Assembly (NCBI GenBank): GCA_003952965.2
Contig: CM025855.1
Coordinates: forward strand, 20,002,768-20,066,767
Length of the DNA: 64,000 nt
From: Morella rubra
Lineage: Eukaryota > Streptophyta > Magnoliopsida > Fagales > Myricaceae
Reading direction: 5' to 3'
Below, piece after piece: positions 21,506 through 33,649 of the stretch. A model generated the notes under the pieces. That model searched no databases and had not been told where the DNA came from. It saw only the letters and a program-made list of their open reading frames with translations. Positions within the stretch are counted from its first letter, which is position 1; each line of letters begins with the position of its first letter. The position numbers were made by a program, and so were the translations under genes.

Positions 21506-22705
21506 ATGGCAGACGACTCAGTTCCTCCACAAAACGCAACTCCTGTTATTGTGACAAACCCTATCTTTGAGAGAGACCAAGAACCTCCTTCACGTTTTCT
21601 AAACTTCAATGACCTTACTAATCCGTATCAGCTAGACAATGGGGATAACCCTGCTACTGTTTTGGTAGCTGACTTGTTGACAAATGAGAATTACTTGTCC
21701 TGGTCCAGATCTATGCGAAGAGCATTTAGGGCCAAGAACAAACGGGGTTTTGTTAATGGAGATTTCTTGAAGCCAAATAGTTCTAAAGATCCATTGTTTG
21801 CTACATAGGAGAGATGTAATGATCTGGTAGTCTCATGGATTCAAAATTCAATCAGTGCTACTACGAAGTCCAACCTTGCTTTTGTTGATGATGAGCGGGA
21901 GATGTGGCTAGAACTGCAAGACGGATATACTCAGCAAAATGGTCCACAAATCTTCCAACTCAAGAAGGCACTTGCTGGATTAATGCAAGAGAACGACTTA
22001 GTCACTATATATTATGGTAAGCTCAAGGTATTGTGGGATGAACTTGCCATTTATGATCCTTTACCCGATTGCAATTGTGGTAAACTGAAAGTGCTGATTG
22101 ACAGACATCAGAGGGACTTTGATTCAATTTTTAATGGGTTTGAGCGACACTTAAACTAATATTAGAGACCAGATCATGCTCTTAGAACCATTACCTCCTG
22201 TCAATCGCATTTTTTCGATGATCTAGTAACAAGAAATGCATCATAAAATGACTTCAAGTGTCCCATCTCCTGAATCCATGGCATTTTTTACTCAACAACC
22301 TTTTGTTGATTCGAAAATAGGATTCAAACAGAATTATAACTCTAAGCCAAACAGACCATTTTGCACTCACTGTCGGATCACAAGGCATGTTTTGGAGAAT
22401 TTTTTTTAAGGTGGGAAATGCTGATCCACCCACTTTCACTCGCTGTCATATGGCTGGACATATGGCAGAGAAATGCTATAAGTTGCATGGTTACCCACCG
22501 GGACATAAGCTGAATCCTGCTAACAAAATGTTTGCTGCCAATGTTAATGTTGTTATGGGTAACTCTAATGAAGATGTGGACGACAAAATATCCCTCACCA
22601 AGGGTCAGTATCAGCAGTTATTGACTTTGTTGCAACAGAAAGATTCACCATCTACTACTCATTTGGTCAACCAAGCACAGCTTCTACCAAAACCTGCTGC
22701 TAGAA
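21506..22705 (+). pseudogene. copia gag
   Basis: The frame starts MADDSVPPQNATP. NPYQLDNGDNPA, NYLSWSRSMRRAFRAKNK and GFVNGDF are the conserved start of the plant copia gag domain (Retrotran_gag_3 / UBN2 type), which assembles the virus-like particle. Next come WLELQDGYTQQNGPQIFQLK and LWDEL. A stop interrupts at 21806-21808 and the frame shifts near 22150 and 22400. The nucleic-acid-binding end has a degenerate zinc knuckle and CYKLHGYPPGHK. At 22705 the gypsy-type LTR begins, so the sequence never reaches protease in one piece. Confidence 0.85.
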
Positions 22706-25700
22706 TGTAATGCCCCTCTCTTTTTCAGTGTTGACATGTTATATATATGCTATTTAATTATTTCTTCTTGAGCATACCTTATTTTTAATATACTTGTTTG
22801 ATACTCTTAATTCTCTTCTTTTTAAAATATGTGATTGCATTCATTTTTGTATTATTTCTCATGAGCTTGATACTTTTATTATTTCATTACTATTTCCATC
22901 AGGAGATTTAATTTTGTTAAAGTCTTTCATAATGATATTTATCTTTTATTTTATCTCTTGTTTTATATTCATAGTACTTAGCATGATTCATGGTCTTTGA
23001 ATAACAGTTTAGTAATTCTCTTAAGCTTATAGCCGAATTTATATGTGAATTATGCCCTTAATCCATGTTACTTTTTTTCTTTGCTTTCAATCTTTTAAGT
23101 TACTACATATTAGTAATTAATGTTCTTCATTTTGCATTAATTATTTTAAGATACCATGCTTGGCCGAAATAGGTGCATTAAAGCTAACCACTTCCCTTTT
23201 TGCCTTTCTCTCTCATTTATCCTCTCTAGCCAACTGCATGGTGCATGATGCTTGGCTTTCTTTTTTTGTCTTCCTGTGCATGCATTTAACGTTGGAATAT
23301 TATGGAAGAAAGTGAGAAGACCACATGGCAAAATCCCCAAGTTTGCTTCTTTTAGTTGAACTATAGTTCATGATTACTTTAGGTGAGGTGGCAAGTTAGC
23401 ATTTTACCTAGGGTTAAGCTTATCCATTTAAGGCCAAACCGATCATTATCCCTTGGTTTCCTTGGAGTTGTCGACTTAGAGTGTGCAGAAAGACAGAAAT
23501 AAAGGTGAATGTCTAAGGCTTAGTCGAAGAAGAGAATAGAGTGAAGAAGCTGCCATCTGACCGAAGGAAAGAGAGGGGAAAAACCAAGAGATAAAGGGGA
23601 GAAACTGAAGGGAAGAAGAGAAGAATCCAAGGGCCAAAAGGGAGAGGAACAACTGAAGGAGAGAAGAGGAAAAAAAATAAAAGAAGGAGGGAAAAAGGTG
23701 AGGTGGTCAGCTTGCACCTTGTCCCCTCTAGTGTTGTTTTTTTTTCAGCTATCCTTTCTAACTTTTTGTTTACTTTTAGGTGCTTTTGCTACTAGTTCAC
23801 CGAACAAGAAAGGTAAGGGTGTAGAACTTGTCCTAAAAAGGTGTTGGGGTGTTCGGTGATGGACAAAAGGAGGGTCGGGTTGGGGTATGCTTTTTAGACT
23901 TGGTGACATGCATGTGGTAGTTAATAGTTAAGAGTTTTTGAAGTGAAATGAATGCATCCATGTAGTTAAAGAAAGAAGAATATAGACGTTTAACTTATTC
24001 ATGCTTTTTCTTTTGGTTTGGCTACCTTGACTTAAATATAATGGATATCTTTCATGTTAATACAAAAAGAAAGTTAGAGACCTATAGGAGCCACGGGTTG
24101 CACTTGAGTTAAAAAATAAAATATATATGCATGCAAGCTTGACCGATCTTGTTGTTTTCCTTTATTGTTTTAGTACACCTTGTTTTGAAGACCATGATTA
24201 TGAAGAGGAATATTGAAAGTTGAAGTTTGGTGGAAGATAAGGGACGGCAGTGCCCTACGACCGAATTTCTTGGAGTTTTGTAGCTGGAAAATGTGAAATA
24301 AATGATATTGTTTTCACATGTTTGAATGCTTGATAATTTGGAAGAAAGGAAAACTGTGAACGGTGACTTTTGGGTGATGATTTGGTACTGTCAGTTATCT
24401 TTAAACATATTTTGATGAAATCATAATAATCCATGCATAAGTACACATACATTAATATTGCAAGTTAAAAGAAAAAGATGCATACAAAAATAGGGCACCC
24501 GATTGCTTAAAGAATTTTTCTAGTAGGTATAGATTTTATTTTGACACCAAATGTCCAGATATGAAGTTTAATAATTATAGGTCATACACTAATTTCAGCT
24601 AATTTGGATAAGTAGAAATGACCGAATTGACCTAATTTCAGTTAATTTTGGGAAAAGATAGGGGTAAAAACGTTCAAGACCAGATTTTGACTATGATTAT
24701 CATGAATTAATTTAAGAAATTTATGGTAGAAAATAGAATCCTAAACTAATTACATGAGGCCCAAAACACAAGGTCTAATATGAAAATCAAACCAACTTGT
24801 TAGGTTTTTAATAAGTCCATAGTTAATTAATTAAATAGTACAACTAAATCAAGATAGGTTAGTAATATTGAAATCTGTAAAATGTCATTTATGCATGTTT
24901 AGTAACAAGTAACTAAAAATAGATTAATAATATAAGGTAGTGAACTTAAGACATGCAAGTTCAAGCTTTTAGATTAATAAGTTTAAAGCATAATTTATAG
25001 AATCGTTAGTACTTCTCTTTTAATGTTCAATGTCATTTGCAATTTTATTTTGTTATGTGCAATTCATTGATCGTCTTTGGTGAATTGTTTATCGATGATG
25101 CATATGATACATACTACATCAACAAATCATGGGTATAGGGATTCTATTGACTGAAATAAAACTCATACCCAAAGGTGATCCTGAGATCAAATGACCATAC
25201 CGCTCACAATGGGATAGTGCAAACTACCACTAAGAGGATAGTGGTTGGTATCCCTTGGCGATGGATCAATGTCCGCCTGACCGGATCCTGGTGCTAGGAC
25301 ACGGGACAGGTTCCTAGACAGTCCTAGAGGAAAGGAGGGACGTACAACCCGGACTTTAGGGGTTAAACAAAGCATAATAGGGACACCTCTACCAGACCTG
25401 AAATGATACGGAAAAAATGCATTCATGCTGCATTGCATCGAGCTCATTCATTTTTTGGCATTATTGCATTACTGGGTAACTCTAATGAAGATGTGGACGA
25501 CAAAATATCCCTCACCAAGGGTCAGTATCAGCAGTTATTGACTTTGTTGCAACAGAAAGATTCACCATCTACTACTCATTTGGTCAACCAAGCACAGCTT
25601 CTACCAAAACCTGCTGCTAGAATGTAATGCCCCTCTCTTTTTCACTTGTTTGACATGTTATATATATGCTATGTTTAATTATTTCTTCCTTGAGCATACC

Positions 25701-28412
25701 TTATATTTTAATATACTTGTTTGCATACTCTTAATTCTCTTCATTTTTAAAATATGTGATTGCATTCATTTTTGTATTATTTCTCATTGAGCTTGATACT
25801 TATTATTATTTCATTACTATTTCCATCAGGAGATTTAATTTTGTTAAAGTCTTTCATAATGATATTTATCTTTTATTTTATCTCTTGTTTTATATTCATA
25901 GTACTTAGCATGATTCATGGTCTTTGAATAACAGTTTAGTAATTCTCTTAAGCTTATAGCCGAATTTATATGTGAATTATGCCCTTAATCCATGTTACTT
26001 TTTTTCTTTGCTTTCAATCTTTTAAGTTACTACATATTAGTAATTAATGTTCTTCATTTTGCATTAATTATTTTAAGACACCATGCTTGGCCGAAATAGG
26101 TGCATTAAAGCTAACCACTTCCCTTTTTGCCTTTCTCTCTCATTTATCCTCTCTAGCCAACTGCATGGTGCATGATGCTTGGCTTTCTTTTTTTGTCTTC
26201 CTGTGCATGCATTTAACGTTGGAATATTATGGAAGAAAGTGAGAAGACCACATGGCAAAATCCCCAAGTTTGCTTCTTTTAGTTGAACTATAGTTCATGA
26301 TTACTTTAGGTGAGGTGGCAAGTTAGCATTTTACCTAGGGTTAAGCTTATCCATTTAAGGCCAAACCGATCATTATCCCTTGGTTTCCTTGGAGTTGTCG
26401 ACTTAGAGTGTGCAGAAAGACAGAAATAAAGGTGAATGTCTAAGGCTTAGTCGAAGAAGAGAATAGAGTGAAGAAGCTGCCATCTGACCGAAGGAAAGAG
26501 AGGGGAAAAACCAAGAGATAAAGGGGAGAAACTGAAGGGAAGAAGAGAAGAATCCAGGCCAAAAAGGGAGAGGAACAAACTGAAGAGAAAGAGGAAAAAA
26601 AATAAAGAAGGAGGGAAAAAGGTGAGGTTCAGCTTGCACCTTGTCCCCTCTAGTGTTGTTTTTTTTTCAGCTATCCTTTCTAACTTTTTGTCTTACTTTT
26701 AGGTGCTTTTGCTCAAGGACACTAGTGTCACCGAACCAAGAAAGGTAAGGGTGTAGAGACTTGTCCTAAAATGTTGTTGGGGTTTTCGGTGATGGACAAA
26801 AGACGTCGTGTTGGTAGAGAATGCTTTTTAACTTGGTACATGCATGGGTAGTTATAGTATAAGAGTTTTTGAAGAAATGAATGCATCCATGTAGTAAAGA
26901 AAGAATAAATGGGAGAAGTAGAACGTTTAACCAATTGCACCCTCTCATGCTTTTTCTTTGTGTTTGGTTCTACCTTGGACTTAATATGTTAGATGGATAT
27001 CTTCATGTTGACATATTGTTGCAAAAGAAAGTTAGAGACCCTATAGGAGCCACGGGTTGCACTTGAGTTATAAAATATATATATATATGCATGCAAGCTT
27101 GACCGATCTTGTTGTTTTCCTTTATTGTTTTAGTACACCTTGTTTTGAAGACCATGATTATGAAGAGGAATATTGAAAGTTGAAGTTTGGTGGAAGATAA
27201 GGGACGGCAGTGCCCTACGACCGAATTTCTTGGAGTTTTGTAGCTGGAAAATGTGAAATAAATGATATTGTTTTCACATGTTTGAATGCTTGATAATTTG
27301 GAAGAAAGGAAAACTGTGAACGGTGACTTTTGGGTGATGATTTGGTACTGTCAGTTATCTTTAAACATATTTTGATGAAATCATAATAATCCATGCATAA
27401 GTACACATACATTAATATTGTAAGTCAAAAGAAAAAGATGCATGCAAAAATAGGGTACCCGATTGCTTAAAGAATTTTTCTAGTAGGTATAGATTTTATT
27501 TTGACACCAAATGTCCAGATATGAAGTTTAATAATTATAGGTCATACACTCCAAATTTCAGCTAATTTGGATAAGTAGAAATGACCGAATTGACCTAATT
27601 TCAGTTAATTTTGGGAAAAGATAGGGGTAAAAACGTTCAAGACCAGATTTTAGACCTATGATTATCATGAACTTAATTTAAGAAATTTATGGTAGAAAAT
27701 AGAATCCTAAACTAATTCACATGAGGCCCAAAACACAAGGTCTAATATGAAAATCAAACCAACTTGTTAGGTTTTTAATAAGTCCATAGTTAATTAATTA
27801 AATAGTACAACTAAATCAAGATATTAGTAATATTGAAATCTGTAAAATGTCATTTAAATGCATGTTTAGTAACAAGTAACTAAAAATAGATTAATAATAT
27901 AAGGTAGTGAACTTAAGACATGCAAGTTCAAGCTTTTAGATTAATAAGTTTAAAGCATAATTTATAGAATCGTTAGTACTTCTCTTTTAATGTTCAATGT
28001 TCATTTGCAATTTTATTTTGTTATGTGCAATTCATTGATCGTCTTTGGTGAATTGATTATCGATGATGCATATGATACATACTACATCAACAAATCATGG
28101 GTATAGGGATTCTATTGACTGAAATAAAACTCATACCCAAAGGTGATCCTGAGATCAAATGACCATACCGCTCACAATGGGATAGTGCAAACTACCACTA
28201 AGAGGATAGTGGTTGGTATCCCTTGGCGATGGAACAATGCATGCCTGACCGGTCCTGGTGCTGAAACATGGGACAGTCCTAGAGGAAAGGAGGGACGTAC
28301 AACCCGGACTTTAGGGGTTAAATAGAGCGAAAAAAGGACACCTCTACCGGACCGGAAAAAGAAAGAAAGTGAAATGATCGGAAAACGGATGCATTCATTC
28401 TGCATTGCATCA
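22557..28412 (+). repeat. 2.9 kb tandem duplication (22557-25436 and 25474-28412)
   Basis: The second unit starts again with GGGTAACTCTAATGAAGATG, the end of copia gag, and carries the same gag-LTR junction (GCTAGAATGTAATGCC), so the duplicated unit spans 149 bp of gag plus about 2.7 kb of the LTR. Only the second unit continues into the LTR 3' part (28413-29436). The duplication is therefore younger than the LTR insertion. Stretches such as 22870-23640 and 25790-26560 are almost identical; others (23640-24120 against 26575-27080) differ by many small indels. Confidence 0.9.
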
Positions 28413-29436
28413 CTCATATCACATTAATTGATTTGTTACGAATATTGCTTTATGGTTAATTATTCACTATTTTTGTTACTTTTTTTTTAATATCGTTGCA
28501 TGTCATGTCTCTCTATCCCTACTTACTAAGTCAGTAAGACTCACCCCTTTTATTTGTTATTATTTTGTATGTACAACTATGGACGTCGGACTTGTCAGAT
28601 GAAGACATTTCTGAGCGAGCAAATTCTGGACCTTGACCCCTACATTTTGGTGGTTAAGATATGGACTTATGTCACGGATACCTTCGAGGTCTATGTGGGA
28701 TACGAACTCAATGGTACTTCAAAGGTCCATCCATGCCCCCACTTCCAGTGTGGAAGACTTTGGGCTAGTAGATGTAGATCCGGCCCTCCTGCACATAATC
28801 CCTCTCCACCAGCCCCGCTGGCAGAAGGCACAGGGGAAAACGAAATATAGACCTCACCTCCGACACCAAGCCGAAGGACGTGTAGTTTTGATGTAGTTAA
28901 TTGGGTTATCTCTTTGGCAGTGTAATCCACGGACATTGTAGTACGGAAAGCTTTTGACAGCTTCCACTTTTGTATTTATCTTCTCTTTCCTTTTGTATTC
29001 CTCTTGAAGGACTTTTTGTAAAAGAGAACTCTGTGATCTTAGTGGAACTATTTACATTTTCAAAAATTTCTCTTATTTCATTTCTTTCTTTATGCCATAT
29101 TTGATTTTATTTTCTTAACTTTTATTTCACTTCTTTAATTTCCAAGTTATTTTCTAATCCTTAATTATCTCATTTTATTTTTATTATTCAAGTCAGAATT
29201 TCTAACTCCTAGAAATATTTGCAATGTCGCCTTTTCGTAAAATTCCTAAAATATTACTTTTCCTTCCTTCATATATTTCTAATTTCAAAATAAATTTCGA
29301 TTAAACGTTTCCACTAAGCTTTTCCAAAGCCAATCATCAGGACATTATAAGATCAATTCATGCCGTAATCTCCACTTGTGTGCATACCATCGCTATAAAT
29401 GAGCTTAAGGGGTAAGTACTGTCACGAGGTGTGACA
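22706..29436 (+). mobile_element. Gypsy-like solo LTR inserted in copia gag, enlarged by internal duplication
   Basis: It starts TGTAATGCCCCTCTC directly after TAGAA and ends GAGGTGTGACA directly before TAGTA, a 5-bp target duplication with one mismatch. TGTAATGCCC...TGACA ends are usual for plant gypsy (Tekay-like) LTRs. No gag or pol of its own lies inside, so it is a solo LTR. The second start, at 25623, gives a true LTR length of about 3.8 kb (25623-29436). The copy from 22706 is an additional partial LTR created by the tandem duplication described separately. Pieces such as the pyrimidine-rich strip near 23540-23700 and the GGACAGTCCTAGAGG region near 28270 are internal LTR sequence. Confidence 0.65.
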
Positions 29437-29458
29437 TAGTACCTCCAATGCAACCAAG

Positions 29459-32400
29459 ATGTCTGGTATCAGTATTTGGTCTTTTATTTCTTCCCATGAT
29501 AAAGATGAACCAATAACTATACTTTGGGTCATTGACATTGGGGCAACATATCACATGATTTGTTGTCCTTCTTTGTTCACCTTGGCACCATCTGAAGTTT
29601 CTTACACTGTGAAACTGCCAAACGGTGCAAAGGTTCCAGTGAAACATGTTGGGATTGTCAACCAATTAACTGACACACTCATTCTTCGAGAAGTCCTTTA
29701 TGTCCCTGCCTTTACTTTAAATTTACTATATGTCAAAAGACTCACTGAAACTCGTGCTTGTTGCTTGATTACTTTTTATGACTCTTGTTTCTTATAGGAT
29801 CTTTTTTCTTGGATCACTATTGGGATGGGTGAAGTACAACATGGTCTCTATCACTTGCGACAGGGTGCAGTTTCTCCTGCAGCTTTATCAACATATTGTC
29901 ATCATTTCATATATCTACATTAGCTTTAACTTCTGTCACTCATAGTGTGAATTCCTTCAATCTGTGGCATTGTTGTTTAGGACATGTCTCTCATTCTTGG
30001 ATGAAACTTATTTCTGATCCTATTGTAATAGATGCTTCTTTTAATGCCAATGAAGTGCCGTTTTCTATTTGTCCTTTGTCCAAACAACACAAGTTGCCCT
30101 TTCCCGTTAGCTCTCATAAAACCACCTCAGTTTTTTAAATTGTTCATTGTGACATTTGGGTGCAATGTCCACTCTTGCTTATGATGATTCTAGGTACTTT
30201 TTGACCATGTGGATGATTATTCCCGTTGTACTTGGATATATTTACTTAAAGGCAAATCTGATACTCGGGTTTGTCTTGAGTCTTTCTCCAATATGGTGGA
30301 ATGTCAATTCAATACTAGAATCAAAACTTTGCCTAGTGATAATGGACCAGAGTTTCACATGACCACTTTCTTCCATAACAAAGGTATTATTCACCAAACC
30401 TCTTGCATTGAAACTCCACAACAAAATAGAGAGGTAAAATGCAAGTACCAACATATTCTTAATGTTGCTTGAGCTTTTATGTTTCCAAGCACATCTTCCA
30501 CTCAAGTATTAGAATAATTGCGTGCTAACTGCAGTTTGTCTTATAAACAGAACCCTTACACCTTTACTCCAAATAACACCCCTTTTGAAATTCTTTTCCA
30601 TCGCAAACCCACCTATAGTCATCTGCGAATTTTAGGATGTCTCTGTTTCACCTCTACTCTCTCTTACGGTAGAACCAAATTTGCTCCCCATAACCAACAT
30701 TGTGTCTTCTTAGGCTATCACTTTGGTGTTAAAGGTTACAAGTTACTAAACCTTGAAACTGACACTATTTTTCTCTCTAGGAATGTTCTCTTTTATGAGT
30801 CTATTTTTCTCTTCAATGATCTACCACCTTCAAAACCTCCTATTGCTGATCCTACCACTCCTTATATTCCCCTATACACTTCCTTTTTTGATCCTCTTCC
30901 TTCTGCCAATTCATCTCCAACTCCACCTTCTCCTGTCCTGGCAGATTCTTCTCCTCAATTTATACAATCTCCTGCCATACCATCTAGTTGCTCTCCGCCA
31001 TCTACTTCTAGTCCTTCACCCTTGCCTCTCCCCAGATCAACTCGAATAAGAACAGCTCCACCATTTCTGAAAGGCTACCACTGCCAGTAGACCCGTGTTT
31101 GCTTCCCCACCTCAATTGGGATCCAAGCCTTGTCCTCCCTCTTCAGGTAATATTTTTCCTTTGTCAACATCTCTTTCCTACCATAGATTTTCTTTAGACT
31201 TCAAAGCCTTTTCTTCCATCATTTCCACTCACACTCAAGCTTCTAAAGATCCAAACTAGTACACAACTATGGAATTGGAGTTAATGGCTTCGGAATCTAT
31301 TAATACTTGGGAAGTTACAAATCCCCTTCCTGGAAAACAAGCTATTGGTTGTTGGTATGTCTATAAACTAAAGTACAATTCAGATGGTTCTTTGGAGCAA
31401 CATAAGGCTTGTTTGGTTGCTAAAGGGTACACTCAACAAAAGGGGATTGACTATCATGAGACTTTTTCTCCGGTTGATAAAATGGTCATCGTTAAATGTC
31501 TTTCTCTTACTGCCACTAAGGGGTGGATTTTGCATAAATTTGATGTCAACAACACATTTCTCCATGGTGACTTAGAGGAGGAGATTTATATGCACAAGCC
31601 TTTTGGTTATAACCAGGGAGCCCTTCACCAAGTCTACAAGCTGTTGAAGAGCTTCTATGGGTTTAAACAAGTCTCTCAACAATAATATGCGAAGTTCTCC
31701 TCTGCTGTCATTGATTTTGCTTTTACACAATCCAAGGCTGATTACAGCCTGTTTACTAAGCATTCTGGGGAATCCTTCTTGGCCTTACTCGTCTATGTGG
31801 ATGGCATGATAGTGGCTAGTAATTATCCCACTTCTATCACTGCCTTTAAGCATTTTCTGTACTCTTAGTTTAAGCTTAAGGACCTTGGTAGTCTTAGGTA
31901 TTTCCTTGGGATTAAGGTAGCCCAAACTGCCAAGGGGATTCATATTTGTCAAAGAAAGTATGCTCTAGATGTTCTTGCATATTCGGGGACACTTGGTTGC
32001 AACCCTTTGAAACTTCCTACGGAGCAGAATCTACATCTCAGCAAAGAATCTAGAATTCCACTTTTAGATCCTACACCTTACTATCGACTCATTGGCCAAC
32101 TTCTCTATCTGACCATTACTCTACCAGATTTGAGTCACAACATTCACATTTTGAATCAATTCGTGGATTGTCCCACTGACATCCAGTTGGCTGCTACTCA
32201 TAAAGTCTTACGTTACATCAAAGTAGTTTCAGGGCAAGGTTTGTTCTTCTCTAGTTCTTCCAGCTTTGCTCTCTGAGCCTACTATGACTAAGATTAGGGG
32301 TCCTATCTAGACACTCTCTGCTCGGTTACTGGCTATTGTGTCTTCTTGGGCTCTTATCTTATTTCTTAGAAACCCAAGAAGCAGTCAGCGGTTTCACGTT

Positions 32401-32745
32401 CCTCAACTGAAGAAGAGTATCGTGCTATGGCCACTACTTGTACTGAGATCACTTAGATTCGTTATCTTCTCCAGGCACTCCATTATTCTGATACGCAGGC
32501 TGCCCTTTCGTATTGTGATAATCAAACAGCTCTCTACATTGCTGCTAGTCCAGTTTTTCACGAGAGAAAAAAACACATTGAGCTCGATTGTCATCTCATC
32601 TGTGATCTTATTCAAGCTGGTTTCATTCACACTGCTCACAATAATTCTCTTGCTCAGCTTGCCAATATCTTTACGAAGGCCCTTCCTTCCTACGTGCTTA
32701 CTGGTCATTTATCCAAGATGGGAATAGTTAATCTCTATTCTCCAT
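29459..32745 (+). pseudogene. copia pol (protease, integrase, RT, RNase H), inactivated
   Basis: Protease with WVIDIGATYHMI (active-site motif normally DTGA, here DIGA) and VKLPNGAKVPV; gag-pre-integrase zinc region (LWHCCLGHVSHSW, CPLSKQHKL); integrase core with DDYSRCTWIYLL, SDNGPEF and a later Glu, then the C-terminal region FETLFHRKPTYSHLRILGC-like block at about 30565-30640; a Pro/Ser-rich linker; RT with CWYVYKLKYNSDGSLEQHKA and HKFDVNNTFLHGDLEEEIYM; and RNase H to about 32745. The RT catalytic box reads YVDG (glycine codon 31803-31805) instead of YVDD. Stops at 29797, 30136, 31088 and 31683, and frameshifts in the integrase and RNase H, confirm loss of function. Domain order is standard copia. 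Confidence 0.9.
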
Positions 32746-32754
32746 CTGGGCACC

Positions 32755-32774
32755 CAGGGGGGGATATTACCGCA
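32755..32774 (+). other. Polypurine tract of the copia element
   Basis: AGGGGGGGATATTACCGCA immediately precedes the TGTTGAGTCATC start of the 3' LTR, the position at which plus-strand priming occurs in LTR elements. Confidence 0.65.
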
Positions 32775-33176
32775 TGTTGAGTCATCTAATGAGCTGAAGA
32801 CGAAGAAGAAGAATGACTCGAAGTACTAGAAGTTACAGAAGCACGTGTCACAGAATACTTTATGCTGATGTGGATGCATAATGCTTAGTCAGCTACACAG
32901 CAAGTCTTATGAGCTAAAGTTAGTTATTAACAATTCCTTTTCTCTCTCTCCTGTGCACATGGCCAAGCCACTCTCAAGCTCCATTCATTGCTCTTGCTAC
33001 GTTGCAATCGTTATAGGAATTCTGTTAGAATCTCAGATAGGATATTCTTATGCTCTTTCATTCTTTGGCAAGCATATATCAATTCCTTTTTTAAATTTCA
33101 TTGATTCAATACAACAGAGAAAACTTTCTCCCTCACTCTGCATCTGCTCTTTTCTCTGGTTCTACAAATTCATTCA
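32775..33176 (+). repeat. 3' LTR of the copia element (402 bp)
   Basis: It runs from TGTTGAGTCATC to CTACAAATTCATTCA. Its last 145 bp match 21335-21482. Just after it, the RING copy 2 downstream flank resumes (AATGATATAAAGCTAA), matching 46131 onward, which fixes the right boundary. Confidence 0.85.
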
Positions 33177-33649
33177 AATGATATAAAGCTAATATCCATA
33201 ATTAGTTCAGTTAATGACTAAAAGATGATATGGTTCTTATTTAACTACAACGTACGTGTTGAGACGCCACAAGCCTAGTACTGCTCAGGAACCATATTCC
33301 AATTTGTTTTTGTTCATATTCCAATTTGTTCTCATTACGTCTTCAGTAGGATTCGGATCAAATGGCTCAACAGTAATCGAAGTAGTATATACCATGCCTA
33401 TCTACAATGTTTCCGTTCTTTGAACTGAACCATGATCTAGGGCCTTTTATTCGCTGTCATGAGAAATAAGTTATTTTCAGATAGTCACGCGCCGCCCTGT
33501 TAATTGATATTAAGTTCAGGTCTTTTTCCTACACTTTCATTCAAATTGAACAGAAAAAAGAAGCTTCTTCTTTATAAAAAAAAAAAATTTTGCCAATCAA
33601 TCTATAGAGCTCTATTTTTTATCATGGAAAGTTTCTTACGACTCAAGTC
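33177..33649 (+). other. RING copy 2 distal 3' flank
   Basis: Colinear with 46130-46570 of copy 3 (GATATAAAGCTAA, CTACAACGTACGTGT, GGATTCGGATCA, AGAAAAAAGAAGCTTCTTC). No gene is seen; the conservation reflects the segmental duplication. Confidence 0.7.

Noticed and set aside
28554..28896. Overlapping 80-100 codon frames as a gene
   Set aside because: They lie inside the gypsy-like LTR, on both strands, with no known domain.
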